From contig CM049312.1 in assembly GCA_026874595.1 (NCBI GenBank), positions 72,014,929-72,078,928 on the forward strand: a stretch of DNA of 64,000 bases, written 5' to 3'. Both the position numbers and the translations under genes were made by a program. Below are positions 49,044-63,100 of this stretch, in pieces. The notes beneath the pieces were generated by a model. The model ran no database searches and had not been told where the DNA came from. It saw only the letters and a program-made list of their open reading frames with translations. This DNA comes from Sipunculus nudus. Taxonomy: Eukaryota > Annelida > Sipuncula > Golfingiida > Sipunculidae. Within the stretch, counting starts at the first letter, position 1. Each line of letters begins with the position of its first letter.

Positions 49044-51067
49044 TATTCATAATATATATATATATGACGATACCTGCACAGGTGTACATTATATATTTAT
49101 TTGTTCAGAATTTCATACTCCTAAATATGATCAAGTAATAAGTTCCATTATCCATTGGTAGATTCCAAACTCTGATTCCCAACACTGTTTGAGACCTATT
49201 ATAGTATAGATGGTCTTTCTTTAAATATATTGGACCCAAACACACTCAGCTCACTTGTGGTTGACAGATGGCACTACCTGTAAGTAGTCATGAGAGTCTT
49301 GAGAAATTAAAAAAAATTATTTCATCTATTTCAGTGCCTTCGTCCACAAGATATATTGCCTGAAGATGACAGTCTTACGCACGAAAACTTCCTACAAGTC
49401 TGTCCAATGATCATCTCACAGCTCGATTCTGGCGCTTGTAATGGGGAGGATGACTCGGGTCATGAAGGTCACCACCATGACAACAAAGATTCAGCAGTCT
49501 CAGCCACCAGCTCATGGAAAGGTAAGATGATCCTTAATTATAAATTATGTTTACCTTACAATTTTCATGCAGCTGGCATAAAAAGTACAGGTACTTAAAA
49601 GGTTGTTATTCGTGAGGGTTTCAGGTTTGCAATATTCACTCATTGTTAAAAATAGCAAAAAAAAAAACTTTAGTTCATGACACGTCCATTTATCAGCAAC
49701 CTAATCAAAAGATAGAAATGTATGCCATAGTGGTATAGATTGTGATTATTATATGATTTAAATCATACCAGCCCTGGATTTAACCAAAAAATACTTCTAA
49801 CCATTAATGCACACTTGCCTCTTATAACCATGATTAGAAAACTAACAAATTTACAATACATGTTTTATATCTGTCAAATGGGACAAAAGAGCTTACCAGG
49901 TATTATATTTCCTTTACAAAAGGATAAAAGTAGATGCATGCTCTGTCAGGTTCAGGAACTTGCATGTTAAATACTAAAATCAGATGTTTATATAGCCCCA
50001 ATGGTTTAAACATTGGGTTGCTGATCAGTATTCCAGCAAACAGAAATAAAGGCAAAGGATAATAGCTTCAGCTTAAATATATATCCTGCAAAAAGCAGGC
50101 AAGCTGGATCATTACTTCAGCTGTGTTTTGCATGATGGACTACATCAGGTGACAAAGAAACAAAACTGTATGTGAACAACAGATGTTGTACAATTTAAGT
50201 TTTTTTTATCAGATTAGGGAGGGTTAAATTCAGAAATACAAGCACTGCAGAAGTGTTGTATGTCTTTTGTGTAACCTCATTAAATAAGTGCAAAAATCAG
50301 ATAATTGAATTTAGGTGAAAAAATATTTATACTTTATAGTGAATTTCATGAAAATCCATAAAATCATCAAAATCAAGTCATTTGTGTTGGTGTGCAGGGG
50401 ACTCATGTGCAAGATATTTTGGCCTTGCTGGTTGACATTAACTAACCGATCTTGTGACTTGATCAGTTTTGGTCATGTAATAGTCAGAGCACCAAGTTAC
50501 ACTGCCCTACTTGTCAACATATGATAAACATATATCGAGATTTATATGATACCGTGCAACTTCAAAGTGTAACAGCATGCTAGACAAGGTATTGAGAACT
50601 AATATCAAGATCTAGATATATAATGCAAGTGTGGCAGATCACTTCTCTCAAATGAATAAGGCCCAGTAACATTGTGAACATGGTAAACATCAATAAAGAA
50701 GTTAAATAATTCACATCACGTGACCCAGTGTTTCACATGTCAACAGTGATTCACATAGCCACTTGACTGACTGATCATTGTTTTGTTGTTAAACTAGGCC
50801 TTATCTCTGCTGGCAGATGATTTATTCTGGTCCACACACTCCATAAATATTGATTATCATTCCTTAAGTGGATGTATACAAATATAACCTGTACAGTTAA
50901 TTATCAATGGCACACGATTTTAAACCTGGCTGTCACAGGGTCACTGAGTGCATGTCAACATTTCTTGTATGATCACAGCCGCAGAGCGTTTACATTCAGA
51001 AAAGATGCGTGCTGATTGTATCCGCCAAAACAGAGTTTTGCGGATACTATGTTTTCAGCTGGTCCCG

Positions 51068-51120
<53 letters not shown>

Positions 51121-54100
51121 GTAGGTGTCCGGAGAACTCCTCCGTAACCGCTGGGCGGAATTTTCCGAAACCCGGGATTATGTTCGGGTCACATGTGAAC
51201 TGCTGCGCCCCGATTTTGTTTTGACCTCTGACCTTTCCTTTGCGCTCTGCGTCCGTTTGTGCGTCTGTTTCCACACATAAACCCACATATCTCGGGAACC
51301 GTTTGACCGATCAGGAAAATTTTTTTGCACAAATGTAGCCCTCGGAGAGCTTTATAACATACACCAAAAATGGTGGCGCCACCTGCAACCATGTTTGCAC
51401 AGTGTCCATCTGTTCGTCTGCCTTGGGTTAAAATCACTCATATCTCTGCAGTGACTTGACTAATTCACCTGAAATTGGGCATGCGTAAACATCCTGGATA
51501 GCTTTTCTGATTTTATGACAGGTGGCGCCACCTACATTCACGTTTACGCTGCAGACATCCAAGCTCATATCTCGGGAACCGTTTGACCGATCAGGAAAAT
51601 TTTTTTGCACAAATGTAGCCCTTGGAGAGCTTTATAACATACACCAAAAATGGTGGCGCCACCTGCAACCATGTTTGCACAGTGTCCATCTGTTCGTCTG
51701 CCTTGGGTTAAAATCACTCATATCTCTGCAGTGACTTGACTAATTCATCTGAAATTGGGCATGCTTATACATCCTGGAAAGCTTTTCTGATTTTATGACA
51801 GGTGGCGCCACCTACATTCACGTTTACGCTGCAGACATCCAAGCTCATATCTGGGGAACCGTTTGACCGATCAGGAAAATTCTTTTGCACAAATGTAGCC
51901 CTTGGAGAGCTTTATAACATACACCAAAAATGGTGGTGCTACCTGCAACCATGTTTGCACAGTGTCCATCTGTTTGTCTGCCTTGGGTTAAAATCACTCA
52001 TATCTCTGCAGTGACTTGACTAATTTACCTGAAATTTGGCATGCGTATACATCCTGGATAGCTTTTCTGATTTTATGATAGGTGGCGCCACCTACATTCA
52101 CGTTTACGCTGCAGACATCCAAGCTCATATCTCGGGAACCGTTTGACCGATCAGGAAAATTTTTTTGCACAAATGTAGCCCTTGGAGAGCTTTATAACAT
52201 ACACCGAAAATGGTGGCACCACCTGCAACCATGTTTGCACAGTGTACATCTGTTCGTCTGCCTTGGGTTAAAATCACTCATATCTCTGCAGTGGTTTGAC
52301 TAATTCACCTGAAATTCGGCATGCTTATACATCCTGGATAGCTTTTCTGATTTTATGACAGGTGGCGCCACCTACAATCAAGTTTACGCTGCAGACATCC
52401 AAGCTCATATCTAGGGAACCGTTTGACCGATTGGGCCAAAATTTTGCATGTGTATAAATCTCACATAGCTCTCTATCATATGCAAAACTGGTGGCGCCAC
52501 CTGCAGCCATGTTTGCACAGCTCCCATCTGTTTGTCTGCCATGGGATAAAATCACTCATATCTCGGCAGTGGTTTGACATATCTGCCTAAAATTTTGCAA
52601 GTTTATACATCCCCGACAGCTCTCTTGATTTTATGACAGGTGGCGCCACCTGCATTCTAGTTTATGCAGCAGATATCCAAGCTCATATCTTGGGAACCGT
52701 TTGACCGATTGGGCCAAAGTTTTGCATGTGTATAGAGCTTTCTGGATTTTTTCGTAGGTAGCGCAACCTACATACACAATTTGGCTGCAGACATCCATGC
52801 TAATATGCAACACTTCACCCGTTCCACTCTGATTTAGGCGGATACAAGTAGTCGCTTGTCGACTACCCGTATTCTAGTTTTACATTAAGACTGTATTAAG
52901 AGTGAAACTGTTGGGATATTTCCAGTTCTTGTAGAGGATTGGGGAGGTTCTATTTTATGTGTTTTATAATAAATTATATCTCATATCCCCTTGACCTGTA
53001 TTTTATGGTTGAACTTCTGGTACTGTTGGGCTGATAAATAGTGTTTGGTACCTTAAAAAAATGTTATGTTTTTTGTCTTTTGTATTTAATCACAGAAATT
53101 AAATAATATGCTCAATCTTCACTTAATTACATGATATTAGGAAAGTCAACCCCAAAACCCACTGAGAGCTGTCAATAAAGCTGACCTTTCATGCTTCTGA
53201 ATGTGGCACAGTGCTCCATATGCCATGCCCAACTGTTCACTCCACTAACTGCTGCACAAAACTGCAGTTGTCTGCAGTTGCACCAGATGGTGCTGTCTCT
53301 GTGGATATTCCTCCTGCCTAATATTTAACTACCCCCTGTTGGAATACACAGGATGCAATTGTAACCTTTCAGGACAGTCTCTATACTAACTTGCTGTTGT
53401 GGCCTTAGGTCAATGAATTATCCCTGACTGTTTGCAAGTTTCCTCTCTTGCGGTGCCACACAACAAGCTTTGAATGGGTGCTGAGCCAATCAGAATTTGT
53501 TTTACAAGCTAAACATAGATGCAGTCATCTTTGTTTTTACTCTGAGCCAATCAGATTTTGTTTTACACATGGATGCAGTCATCTTTGTTTTCACTCTATG
53601 CCAAATTAGATTTTGTTTTACACATGGATGTAGTCACCTCTGTTTTTACTCAGAGCCAATCAGATTTTGTTTTACACATGGATGCAGTCATCTTTGTTTT
53701 CACTCTGAGCCAATCAGATTTTACCTTACCTTGCATCAGATTGCTGGCAGTTTGACAGCTGGCCTAACCTGAAGAATCCTTCCATTTCTCACAGCATGTG
53801 AGTGGAAGGTTCCTAGGAAGTCTCGCGCTGTGTTCAGTACATAGCTTTTGATATTAGAAACATACTCTTTTAAATTTTCAACAGTGACTGCACAGGTTTT
53901 CCTGAAAAACATGTCTTTATCACTGATGTTGAGACTGCTGACATCCTGTCACTTAATATGCAAAATCATGTCACTTATTTTATCCGCCAAAAAAAAGTTT
54001 TGCAGATACAGTAGAACGACGAATATCCGAACATCGTTTATCCAAAAAATCGTTCATCCGAAATAAAAAACGGAGAACCGAAATTTTGACCATATATCCG

Positions 54101-57100
54101 AAATTTGACAAAAAAATCCAGATAAAAAATGGTATAAAAGATCGTCTGATCGCTAGATCAGCGGTGATACATATTGCCGACTAATTAGTGCACCCGAGCG
54201 TAGGCAAAGTTAAAACACTGCCTCGCTAGCAGGGGTGTCCTCGGCTCGCTTTAATTAGAATGCCAAAGCCGGGGTAATTGACCTTCGCAAACCAAACGTT
54301 ACAACAGACCATTACTGAGTAGCCGACCACAGGTCGTAGGTGTGATAAACACAACCCTGCCAGACCATGCATTCCTTGGTTAAGCTTCGATCTCGGTGTA
54401 GTTAAAGGATAGCTTTGATCTTCGTTCCGGTAGTCACCATGGCCTCGAGTACTGTGGTGAGTAGATGTTGAGATTATGTGCGTCTCCGATATTTACTGAT
54501 TATAAAACTGTGTACATAAACTTGTTAACTTGTGCATTCAACCGATCCTCTCGCTTGTAATTTCAATAAAAATACAGTACATGTAAAAAGGTTCCCTTAG
54601 TATAACTATCTGACGAGAGATGGCAGCACTTTCGAGGTCATGGCAGGTCATTCCAGTTATCATGGCAGCCACGCGTGACATGATGTAGGTACGATAGCGA
54701 TTGTTTCAAGCAAAGGGCTGTTCATATTATTATATAACGTATTATATAATAATGTTTTCTGTTTGAAACATAAATTAAATCGATCGAAAATGTTACAATA
54801 TATTGTCACACTTTAATCATGGGCTAGCTCAATCAGTTTAGGTCAGTCAGTAACCGGAAATGTCCCGAACTCGGCGGTAATCACCATGATTCCCAAACAA
54901 ATTTAATTTGAAATCATTCATCCGAACGATCGTTCATCTGAACAAAAAGCTTGTCCCCCGAGGCTTTCGGATATTCGGCGTTCTACTGTACTATGTTTTT
55001 GACCGGGTTCCACTGCCACATTTGTTTCCAGAATAGAACTGAGACTACTGGATAGATTTTTCCGAAACTTTACACGATTATCGGGTCACATGTGAACTGG
55101 ACCAAAAATATTTTGCGTTGACCTCTAACCTTTCCTGTCTCCATTGCATCCATCTGTGCGCGTGTTTTGACACATTAACCCACATATCTTCGGACTCGTT
55201 TGACCAATCAGGAAAAAAAATTTGCACAAATGTAGCCCTTGAATAGCTTCATAACATACATAAAAAATGCTGGTGTCAACTGCAACCATTTATGCACGGC
55301 GTCTGTCTGTTTGTCTGCCGTGGGACAAAATCACTCATACTTCAGCAGTGGTTTGACTTATCTGCCTAAAAGTTTGCATGTATATACATCTTGGATAGCT
55401 TTCTCGATTTTGTGGCAGGTGGCCCCACTTCTTTTACGTGCAGGCTGCAGACATCCAGGCTTCTATCTCAGGAATGGTTTGACATATCCTCCTGAAATTT
55501 TGCATGTCTATAGATCTCACATAGCTCTTTATCATACCCAAAACTTGTAGCGCCACCTGAAACCATTTTTGCACAACATCCGTCTGTTTGTCTGCCGTGG
55601 GATAAAATCACTCATATCTCAGCAGTGGTTTGACTTTTGCAATTTTATACAACTTGGATAACTTTCTGGATTTTGTGGCTCACAACATAATACAATAAAA
55701 ATAATTGTTTTTGCCAAATTTACATAAAAGCTATATGCCCTCCTGTATCAATCAGGCACACAGTGCAGGTGCAGTCAGGTTTGCATGTGGACACAAGCAT
55801 GGACACTTTTCAATATATATATATATACACTTGTCAGTGTGGTTTTTAGGTCTTTCCCTTCTTCATAATGGCACCTAGCTCATTTCTGTATACTTTTCAT
55901 ACCTCCTGCTAAATTATCTGGTTTTGCAAAAACCAGTCAGCAACTTTATGTGTGAAGTTAAGGTGTTCTCACTAACCCCATGTACACTGATCAAATTTCA
56001 CAGCAAATAGTTTCTGTACCCTCAATGTCATATTCAGAGTGCCTATTTGCCAGCATTCTTAGCAGAATGCAAATATTCATTTTCCACAAAGAAAATCCAT
56101 ATGTAAACAAATCAAACCTGTTTCCAAAGAAAGCTTCATGTATAATGTCAACACTGTTCCACAGCTCACATTTCTAACAATGAACAAAACAAGAGCCCTG
56201 GTTGTGTTAACTAAACAATTGTGGCCTGCTTGGGCAAAACCTTACTGAATTCAGTTGTCAACTGATTTTTTAAAGCTTGACTAAGCTAGGCAAAATATTT
56301 TCTAGCATCAAATGGCTTGAAAAGTTATCCCGAGTTTGTCAGTGTTAAAAGAATTAAGGTATTTCATTTAAAATAAGTTCATTGGAATCTCTTTTACTTG
56401 TAATATATCATGTCTCCAACATGTCCTTGAGTACATAATGTTTTCTTGCTTGTTTCTGTGGACAACTCAAATTACAATGTCTCTTTGTGATTATTGATAC
56501 TTTTTAAAGAATAAGAACTTAAAACTGGTGTCTGTGGCTCAGTGTAGAGCACAGGACTCAAAGCTGGGAGGTTGTGAGTTCAAATCGCAGCCGAAGAGGT
56601 AAGATTTTCACCGTTTGCCCCCAACCAGGGTGAGTGCTAAGAAGACTTTATGGGAAAACTGTGCCCCACAGCCTTGTATCACTCATAAACAAGTGTGTCT
56701 TTGGGGGGGTTCCTCAGTGTCATGGTCCAACAATGGGATGATTACACACCCAGGACCCGCAGGTGAGGTAGACACCAGGCCTGGGTGACACCAGGATACA
56801 AAAATAATATGATAGGAAGCGATTGCTACCCTGTCACATAGTCCCAAACCAAAAATGGAACTCTGCAGGTGTAAAGACTAAAGGTAATAATTAGAAAAGT
56901 GAGCTTTAAAAAATGGAGGCAGTTACCTTCAGCAAAAATAAAAAGTAGACCAGGTTTCATTAAGCTGACTCACTCAAGTGAATGAAATTACTGCAGCAAC
57001 TTCAATTACACATGCCTTGGCTTGAACTTATCTCTGCTGATGATAGAGAAGTAACAATACATTAATTCATTATATGATACATATCACAATACTTCTCTCT

Positions 57101-60100
57101 TGATACAATACACAATACAAGACATATGATATGATATATATAAAAAAAAAGTACCTGATATAAGGGCACAAACACTGCGCAAAGATATAGTGTTCAAAGT
57201 ATGTGCTTTGGAATGTTAATTAAACCTGTGTTATTCCTGGTAACATTTTTATTGAGAATAGTTTGTAAAACACCCCTGGACATCATGGTGTTGCTGCCCT
57301 TCACTTAAGCCACAACAAACAACAATCATGCCCCCCCCCCCCCCTTGCTGTCTGGATTTATTGACACCTTTGACTGGGAAATGGCATATGGAGTGACGAC
57401 ATTGCCCCCTGATCTGTCATGATTCACACTCCAAAGATGGCCATTTTGTCACATAAAACCCTTGTTCAGCCTTTATTAATGCTTGGGTTTTAACAAATAC
57501 TGAATCTCTTGGTACAACGACCTCTGACAATACTGATTGAATATTTGACTTTGTTTTACAGTGTGTTGGTGCACCTAGGCGAGATTAAAATCCTGGCCTG
57601 CTTCAAGATGGATTTTAATCTCGCTTAGGCGAGATTGCGATTGTGATCTTGTCTAGGCGAGTTTAAAATCTGTCTAGCCGAGATCACAATTGCAATCTCA
57701 CCTAGGCGAGATCACAATCGCAATCTCGTCTAGGCGAATTTAAAATCCACCTGGATTTCAATCTCGTCTCTGACATATATTAAACAGTGAAGTGCATGCA
57801 CCAGGAGTATACAAGTCTCACTGTAAATAGGGGTCAGCAGCTTTTGATCATTGGTCCAGTGAATATGGGTGCCTCTTCTGTGCATAATATGTCTTATTAT
57901 GACATCATCATTGTTTCCTGCCATTTAAATTGCATCTTGACTGGTGGCAGGATGTCTCTACCGGTACAGAATAGACCAGTTACTCATAAAATGGTTTTAC
58001 ATTGTTAGGAAAATGACATGTAGGCTATTGTTTCCACAATAGTTAATTACATATTTTCCTGTTTCTGCCCTAGGTGCAAAAAAATTGCCATTCTTTGACT
58101 CCAAAAAAAAATTTAATCCGTAAAAACAGATGGACAGTGATGGTGGAACAGACTAAAGTCACTTATGGAAGTGTTTTGAATCAGTTGTTATTTGATGATC
58201 AAACATCAGTAAATATTGTTTGACCTCTAGAAGATTTCTGATCTAATATAAACATGTACATTCTCTCAATTGATATATATATATGCCTATATAATGGCTA
58301 ATATATTTAATAACTCTATAGCCTAAATGCATATTTATTTATTTATTTTTTTAAATGAATTTTTTCCCCCAAAAAAACAATACCTATAGACTAGGAAAAT
58401 CTTCCTAGATGTTGTCCTGTATACCTGTTTGGTATACAAAATACGTCGTTACATACTAAGCAAGACAATACAAATCAACAAAATATATGGGTATACATGA
58501 GTATACTAATGTATACTACTATGTATATACAAATATAGTTAAAAAAAAAAACAAAAAAACTTTATACACTTACATGACTGTTTGTGTAAATAATATGTTA
58601 TACTTCACTAATTAGTTTAACAAAATGTTATACCTTAATAGGGTGCCACCTGTCCTAGAAAATCTGTGTTTCCTTTTTGCACAAATATATTGAATTCAAT
58701 ATTTCAAATATTATTCAGGGATTTTTTTAATCTGTCAAACTATAGATTTTGATTCTGTTGCCTGCTCTTGTAACACTTGGTTAAGATAATAAATAATTGA
58801 TACTAACACCAAAATTTTGATTCCCCAAGAGTACATCATTTTTGTCCAGAATATAATTGTATCCGCCAAAACAGAGTTTTGCGGATACTATGTTTTCAGC
58901 CCACCGCTGCCGCGGCCGCCGCGTAGGTGTCTGGAGAACTCCTCCGTAACCGCTGGGCGGAATTTTACGAAACCCGGGATTAAATTCGGGTCACATGTGA
59001 ACTGCTGCACCCCGATTTTGTTTTGACCTCTGACCTTTCCTCTGCGCTCTGCGTCTGTTTGTGCGTCTGTTTCCACACATAAACCCACATATCTCGGGAA
59101 CCGTTTGACCGATCAGGAAAATTTTTTTGCACAAATGTAGCCCTTGGAGAGCTTTATAACATACACAAAGAATGGTGGCACCACCTGCAACCATGTTTGC
59201 ACAGTGTCCATCTGTTCGTCTGCCTTGGGTTAAAATCACTCATATCTCTGCAGTGATTTGACTAATTCACTTGAAATTTGGCATGCGTATACATCCTTGA
59301 TAGCTTTTGTGATTTTATGACAGGTGGCGCCACCTACATTCACGTTTACGCTGCAGACATCCAAGCTCATATCTCGGGAACCGTTTGACCGATTGGGCCA
59401 AAATTTTGCATGTGTATAGATCTCACATAGCTCTTTATCATACACATAACTAGTGGCGCCACCTGCAGCCATTTTTGCACAGCTCCCGTCTGTTTGTCTG
59501 CCATGGGATAAAATCACTTATATCTCGGCAGTGGTTTGACATATCTGCCTAAAATTTTGCAGGTTTATACATCCCCGACAGCTCTCTTGATTTTATGACA
59601 GATGGCGCCACCTGCATTCTAGTTTATGCAGCAAACATCCAAGCTCATATCTTGGGAACCGTTTGCCCGATTGGGCCAAAGTTTTGCATGGTATAGTTCT
59701 CACATAGCTCTTTATCATACGCAAAACTGGTGGTGCCACCTGCAACCATTTTCACACAGCGTCCATCTGTTTGTCTGCCAGGGGCTAAAATCACTCATAT
59801 ACATGTAGTTGTTTGACTTATCTGCCTTAAATTTTGCATATGTATACAACTTGGACGGCTTTCTGGATTTTGTGGTAGGTGGCGCAACCTACATACACAA
59901 TTTGGCTGCAGACATCCATGCTAATATGCAACACTTCACTCTGTTTCCCCTTGCCACTCAATCCATGCCTCACTTCACCCGTTCCACTCTGATTTAGGCG
60001 GATACACGTAGTCACTTGTCGACTACCCGTATTCTAGTTTTGATCAGATTCTAAATAGATAGGTATTGATTTCTGCCAAATGTGTTGAACACATAAACAA

Positions 60101-63100
60101 GACCAGTAAAGATGCTCAACAGTCTCAGTCTCCAGTTGACAAAATGTACAGAGATTATTAGCTGAATTATTGTGCAGTATTTTAAACTAAAAACATCTGG
60201 TTTTAGTATCTATACAAACTTTGAAAGCTAGCTGAAAGACTGCGTATTTATTAGGAGCCAGAGATTGTTCTAAAGTTTGTTGGCATCAGTTTAATGAGAG
60301 TGTACCTTCTTTCATAATAGAGCCTTACATTCTTGAAAAATTGTAATCCATTGTGACAATGCAAGATGGACCATTTGCATCAACTGACCGATCATCAATT
60401 ATAATTTACTAGCAATTACCCATGCTACGCACGGTTTTGGGCGAGCATTTAGTTCTGATTTCAAATAGTCTGTCATTGTTTCATGTCTTGGGTGTACATT
60501 GTTACTGTCTCTTTGAATCCGACATTTGGTATAAGTGTTCTGTCTCTGAGTTAACCTTGTCAGAGTCTGAATGACCTGGACGAATACGTTCTTGTCCGAA
60601 TGGTGGAATGTCTTCGGACAAACACGGAGCATATGTATGTCAAAAAATCACGGCAAACCGTAGTGTCAGAGGAGACATGTAAATTCACACAAATCGCGTT
60701 ATGCTATTAACATATAGATCCATTATATGCATGGTGTTATGCATAAAACTCCAATTGAAGCCGAGAGGTTGGCAGGAGAATTTTCGAAGAATTTGATATG
60801 TTTAATAAAATCATTTTTTTATGAAAATATATATTATGCTGAAATTCGCCACTTAAAGTTGCCCTCCGCGCCCATGAATCCGCCAGTAAAGGTACCTGTT
60901 ATCTTGCATGGTGGTACAGTACAGCGCTGAGACATGATCTCGATAATTGCATTCCGGTTATAACGCACAAAAACTGAGCACTCACATGGTCGGGCAATCC
61001 CGCTGCACAAAAGTTCGTGGAAGCATTATATTATGTGGTACATTTAATGGCTGTATATTTTTTTTAAATATCACGCACTCCTTTCTGTTTGAAAGCTGAG
61101 CCAATGTTTTCCAGTGAGACAGTCACTGCGTTCAGGCAGTGTGTTAAACCCGGATCCCACTCTGGATCCCGGAACCCAAGAAAAATTTGTAATTCTTAAA
61201 CTCTCATGTTAATTTGTCCAGATATTTTAGCATAATCGTATCTAAAGACATATTTTATATTATGTTTGGTTAAAACATAAAAAAATAGTCTGTTTAGCAA
61301 CAAAATTTGATAAAAAAAACACTTCCGGACCCTGGGGCATGGACCTCACGGATTACACGGACCCCGTTTTCTCGTTGTTTTACCATTTCTTTAGTACATA
61401 CATGTATTTGACATCACGTTTAGCCATGACACATTTGTGATTTATTATTGTGTTTGTATCTGTATTTTAACATTTCTGTCTCAGTTTTTATTCATAATTT
61501 TATATTTGCTATTTATTTCATTTGTGTAGCGTTTTAAAAAGTATTATAATTTAAAACATTTACAAAATCATTATTTTGGAACCTGTAGTTGCTTGAAATG
61601 CAAGTAATCAACAATTCCTTTCGGTATTTATATTATTGCCAACTTTAAAATTGCATGGTTGTTATGAACGGAGCACGAAACCTGTTGTTATGTGGAAGTG
61701 CTCTGATATATCAGTCTCAGGTCCGCTCAACTGTTAGTGCACTTCAAATTAAATCTCCCCCAGTGTGCCCGCAATATTATATTTTCATTTGAAATAACAA
61801 ATATTATATTTAGTGTGTGACATGAGTGCTAGTTTTGTCCTCTTTTAGTCATGAATAAAAATATAAGCGGTGGTTACTGGGGTCCGTCAAAATTTAACAG
61901 TCGGTAAATACAAGTAAATGAGGTCCGTCTTCATCGAAATATTTTTGTAATTATAAATCTTTCAGTGAATCGGTCATTTAACATTTAGGGACTTTGCTCT
62001 GTCCTTACATCATCGGTAGTGATGTTTTTATCGGTATAAATAATTGAAAATGAGGAAATAGGTTTATGGGGTTCGGGGACCGTGGGGTTTGGGTTTTACA
62101 CACTACCCTGCATTCACTACCGCTCCGAAAATTTTCATTCTTTGAAAGATCCCCCTTTTGAGCATTTTCCTCACGCGAAATCTCCTTGTGCACAATAGAC
62201 CTTTTCGCTGCGCGGAGGTTGCCTTTTGAGAAGGGATCACCAATGGGGATTATTTCGGGCCGGTCACCGCAAATTTAAGAAAAGCCCAGATAGGGCCCCC
62301 GGAGAAAAACTCTGTCCCGCTATCAATCACTCTGTGGCCATTGTGTTACCAGGCCCGAAGGCACAAAGAAAAGAGGCGCCCGCAGGGGAGCAAATATTAA
62401 AATTATTAATTATGCACGTAATACACAAATATTGCAAATAAAAGTGGGAGGAATCTCTTCGGACAAACCCTGAGCATATGTATATCAGAAATCATGGCAA
62501 ACCGTACGGTAGTATCAGAGGACAAATTCATTTCAGACACATAACCTCAGGAATTGTTTAAGTGATTGCCGTGAAAATTTTATTGAAGATTGACACCTGT
62601 GAGAGGATGTGCACTATTGAAATTTCAGACCCATCAAGTTCCAGTATCACCACAAGGCTGCACTTTTGAGGAACTGGGCTCTGGAGACCCTAGTTGATTA
62701 CCTTTTGGGTTCCAGTTAATAATAGTTTGCCTTGAAATAACCTAATTTGAAAATAAGTCTTACAGCAGAAGTTCATGTTCTATGAAGTCATGTACACAAG
62801 GGACTTCAGGCTGGTGACTGTTTATGTTATGATGAAATGGAAAATTTTTCCAGGTGTTTCCCATTGACACTCAATACACCCCAGAAGAGTGGCTTTGGTT
62901 AAACGTAGTCATCACATCAAGATTCTGGAGGGGAAGGCCTTGCCCCACAGCCATGTTTCACTCTCAAAAGATTGTACTCCTTAGTGTAACCCAGCAATGG
63001 GGGAATTTACACACCCAGGACCAACAGGTGCAGTTGTCACCAGGCCTGGTTAACTCCAGGATACAAAATGAGAGGATGCATGTGCTACTGCCCTGTCATG

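Noticed and set aside
51522-52303. Three similar 70-codon plus-strand frames spaced 280 bp apart
   Set aside because: They repeat with the DNA period of copy B and have no independent coding signal.
53497-53772. Repetitive 91-codon frame with CFTHGCSHLCF-type repeats
   Set aside because: It is a translation of the 54-bp CCAAT minisatellite. Another frame gives equally repetitive peptides.
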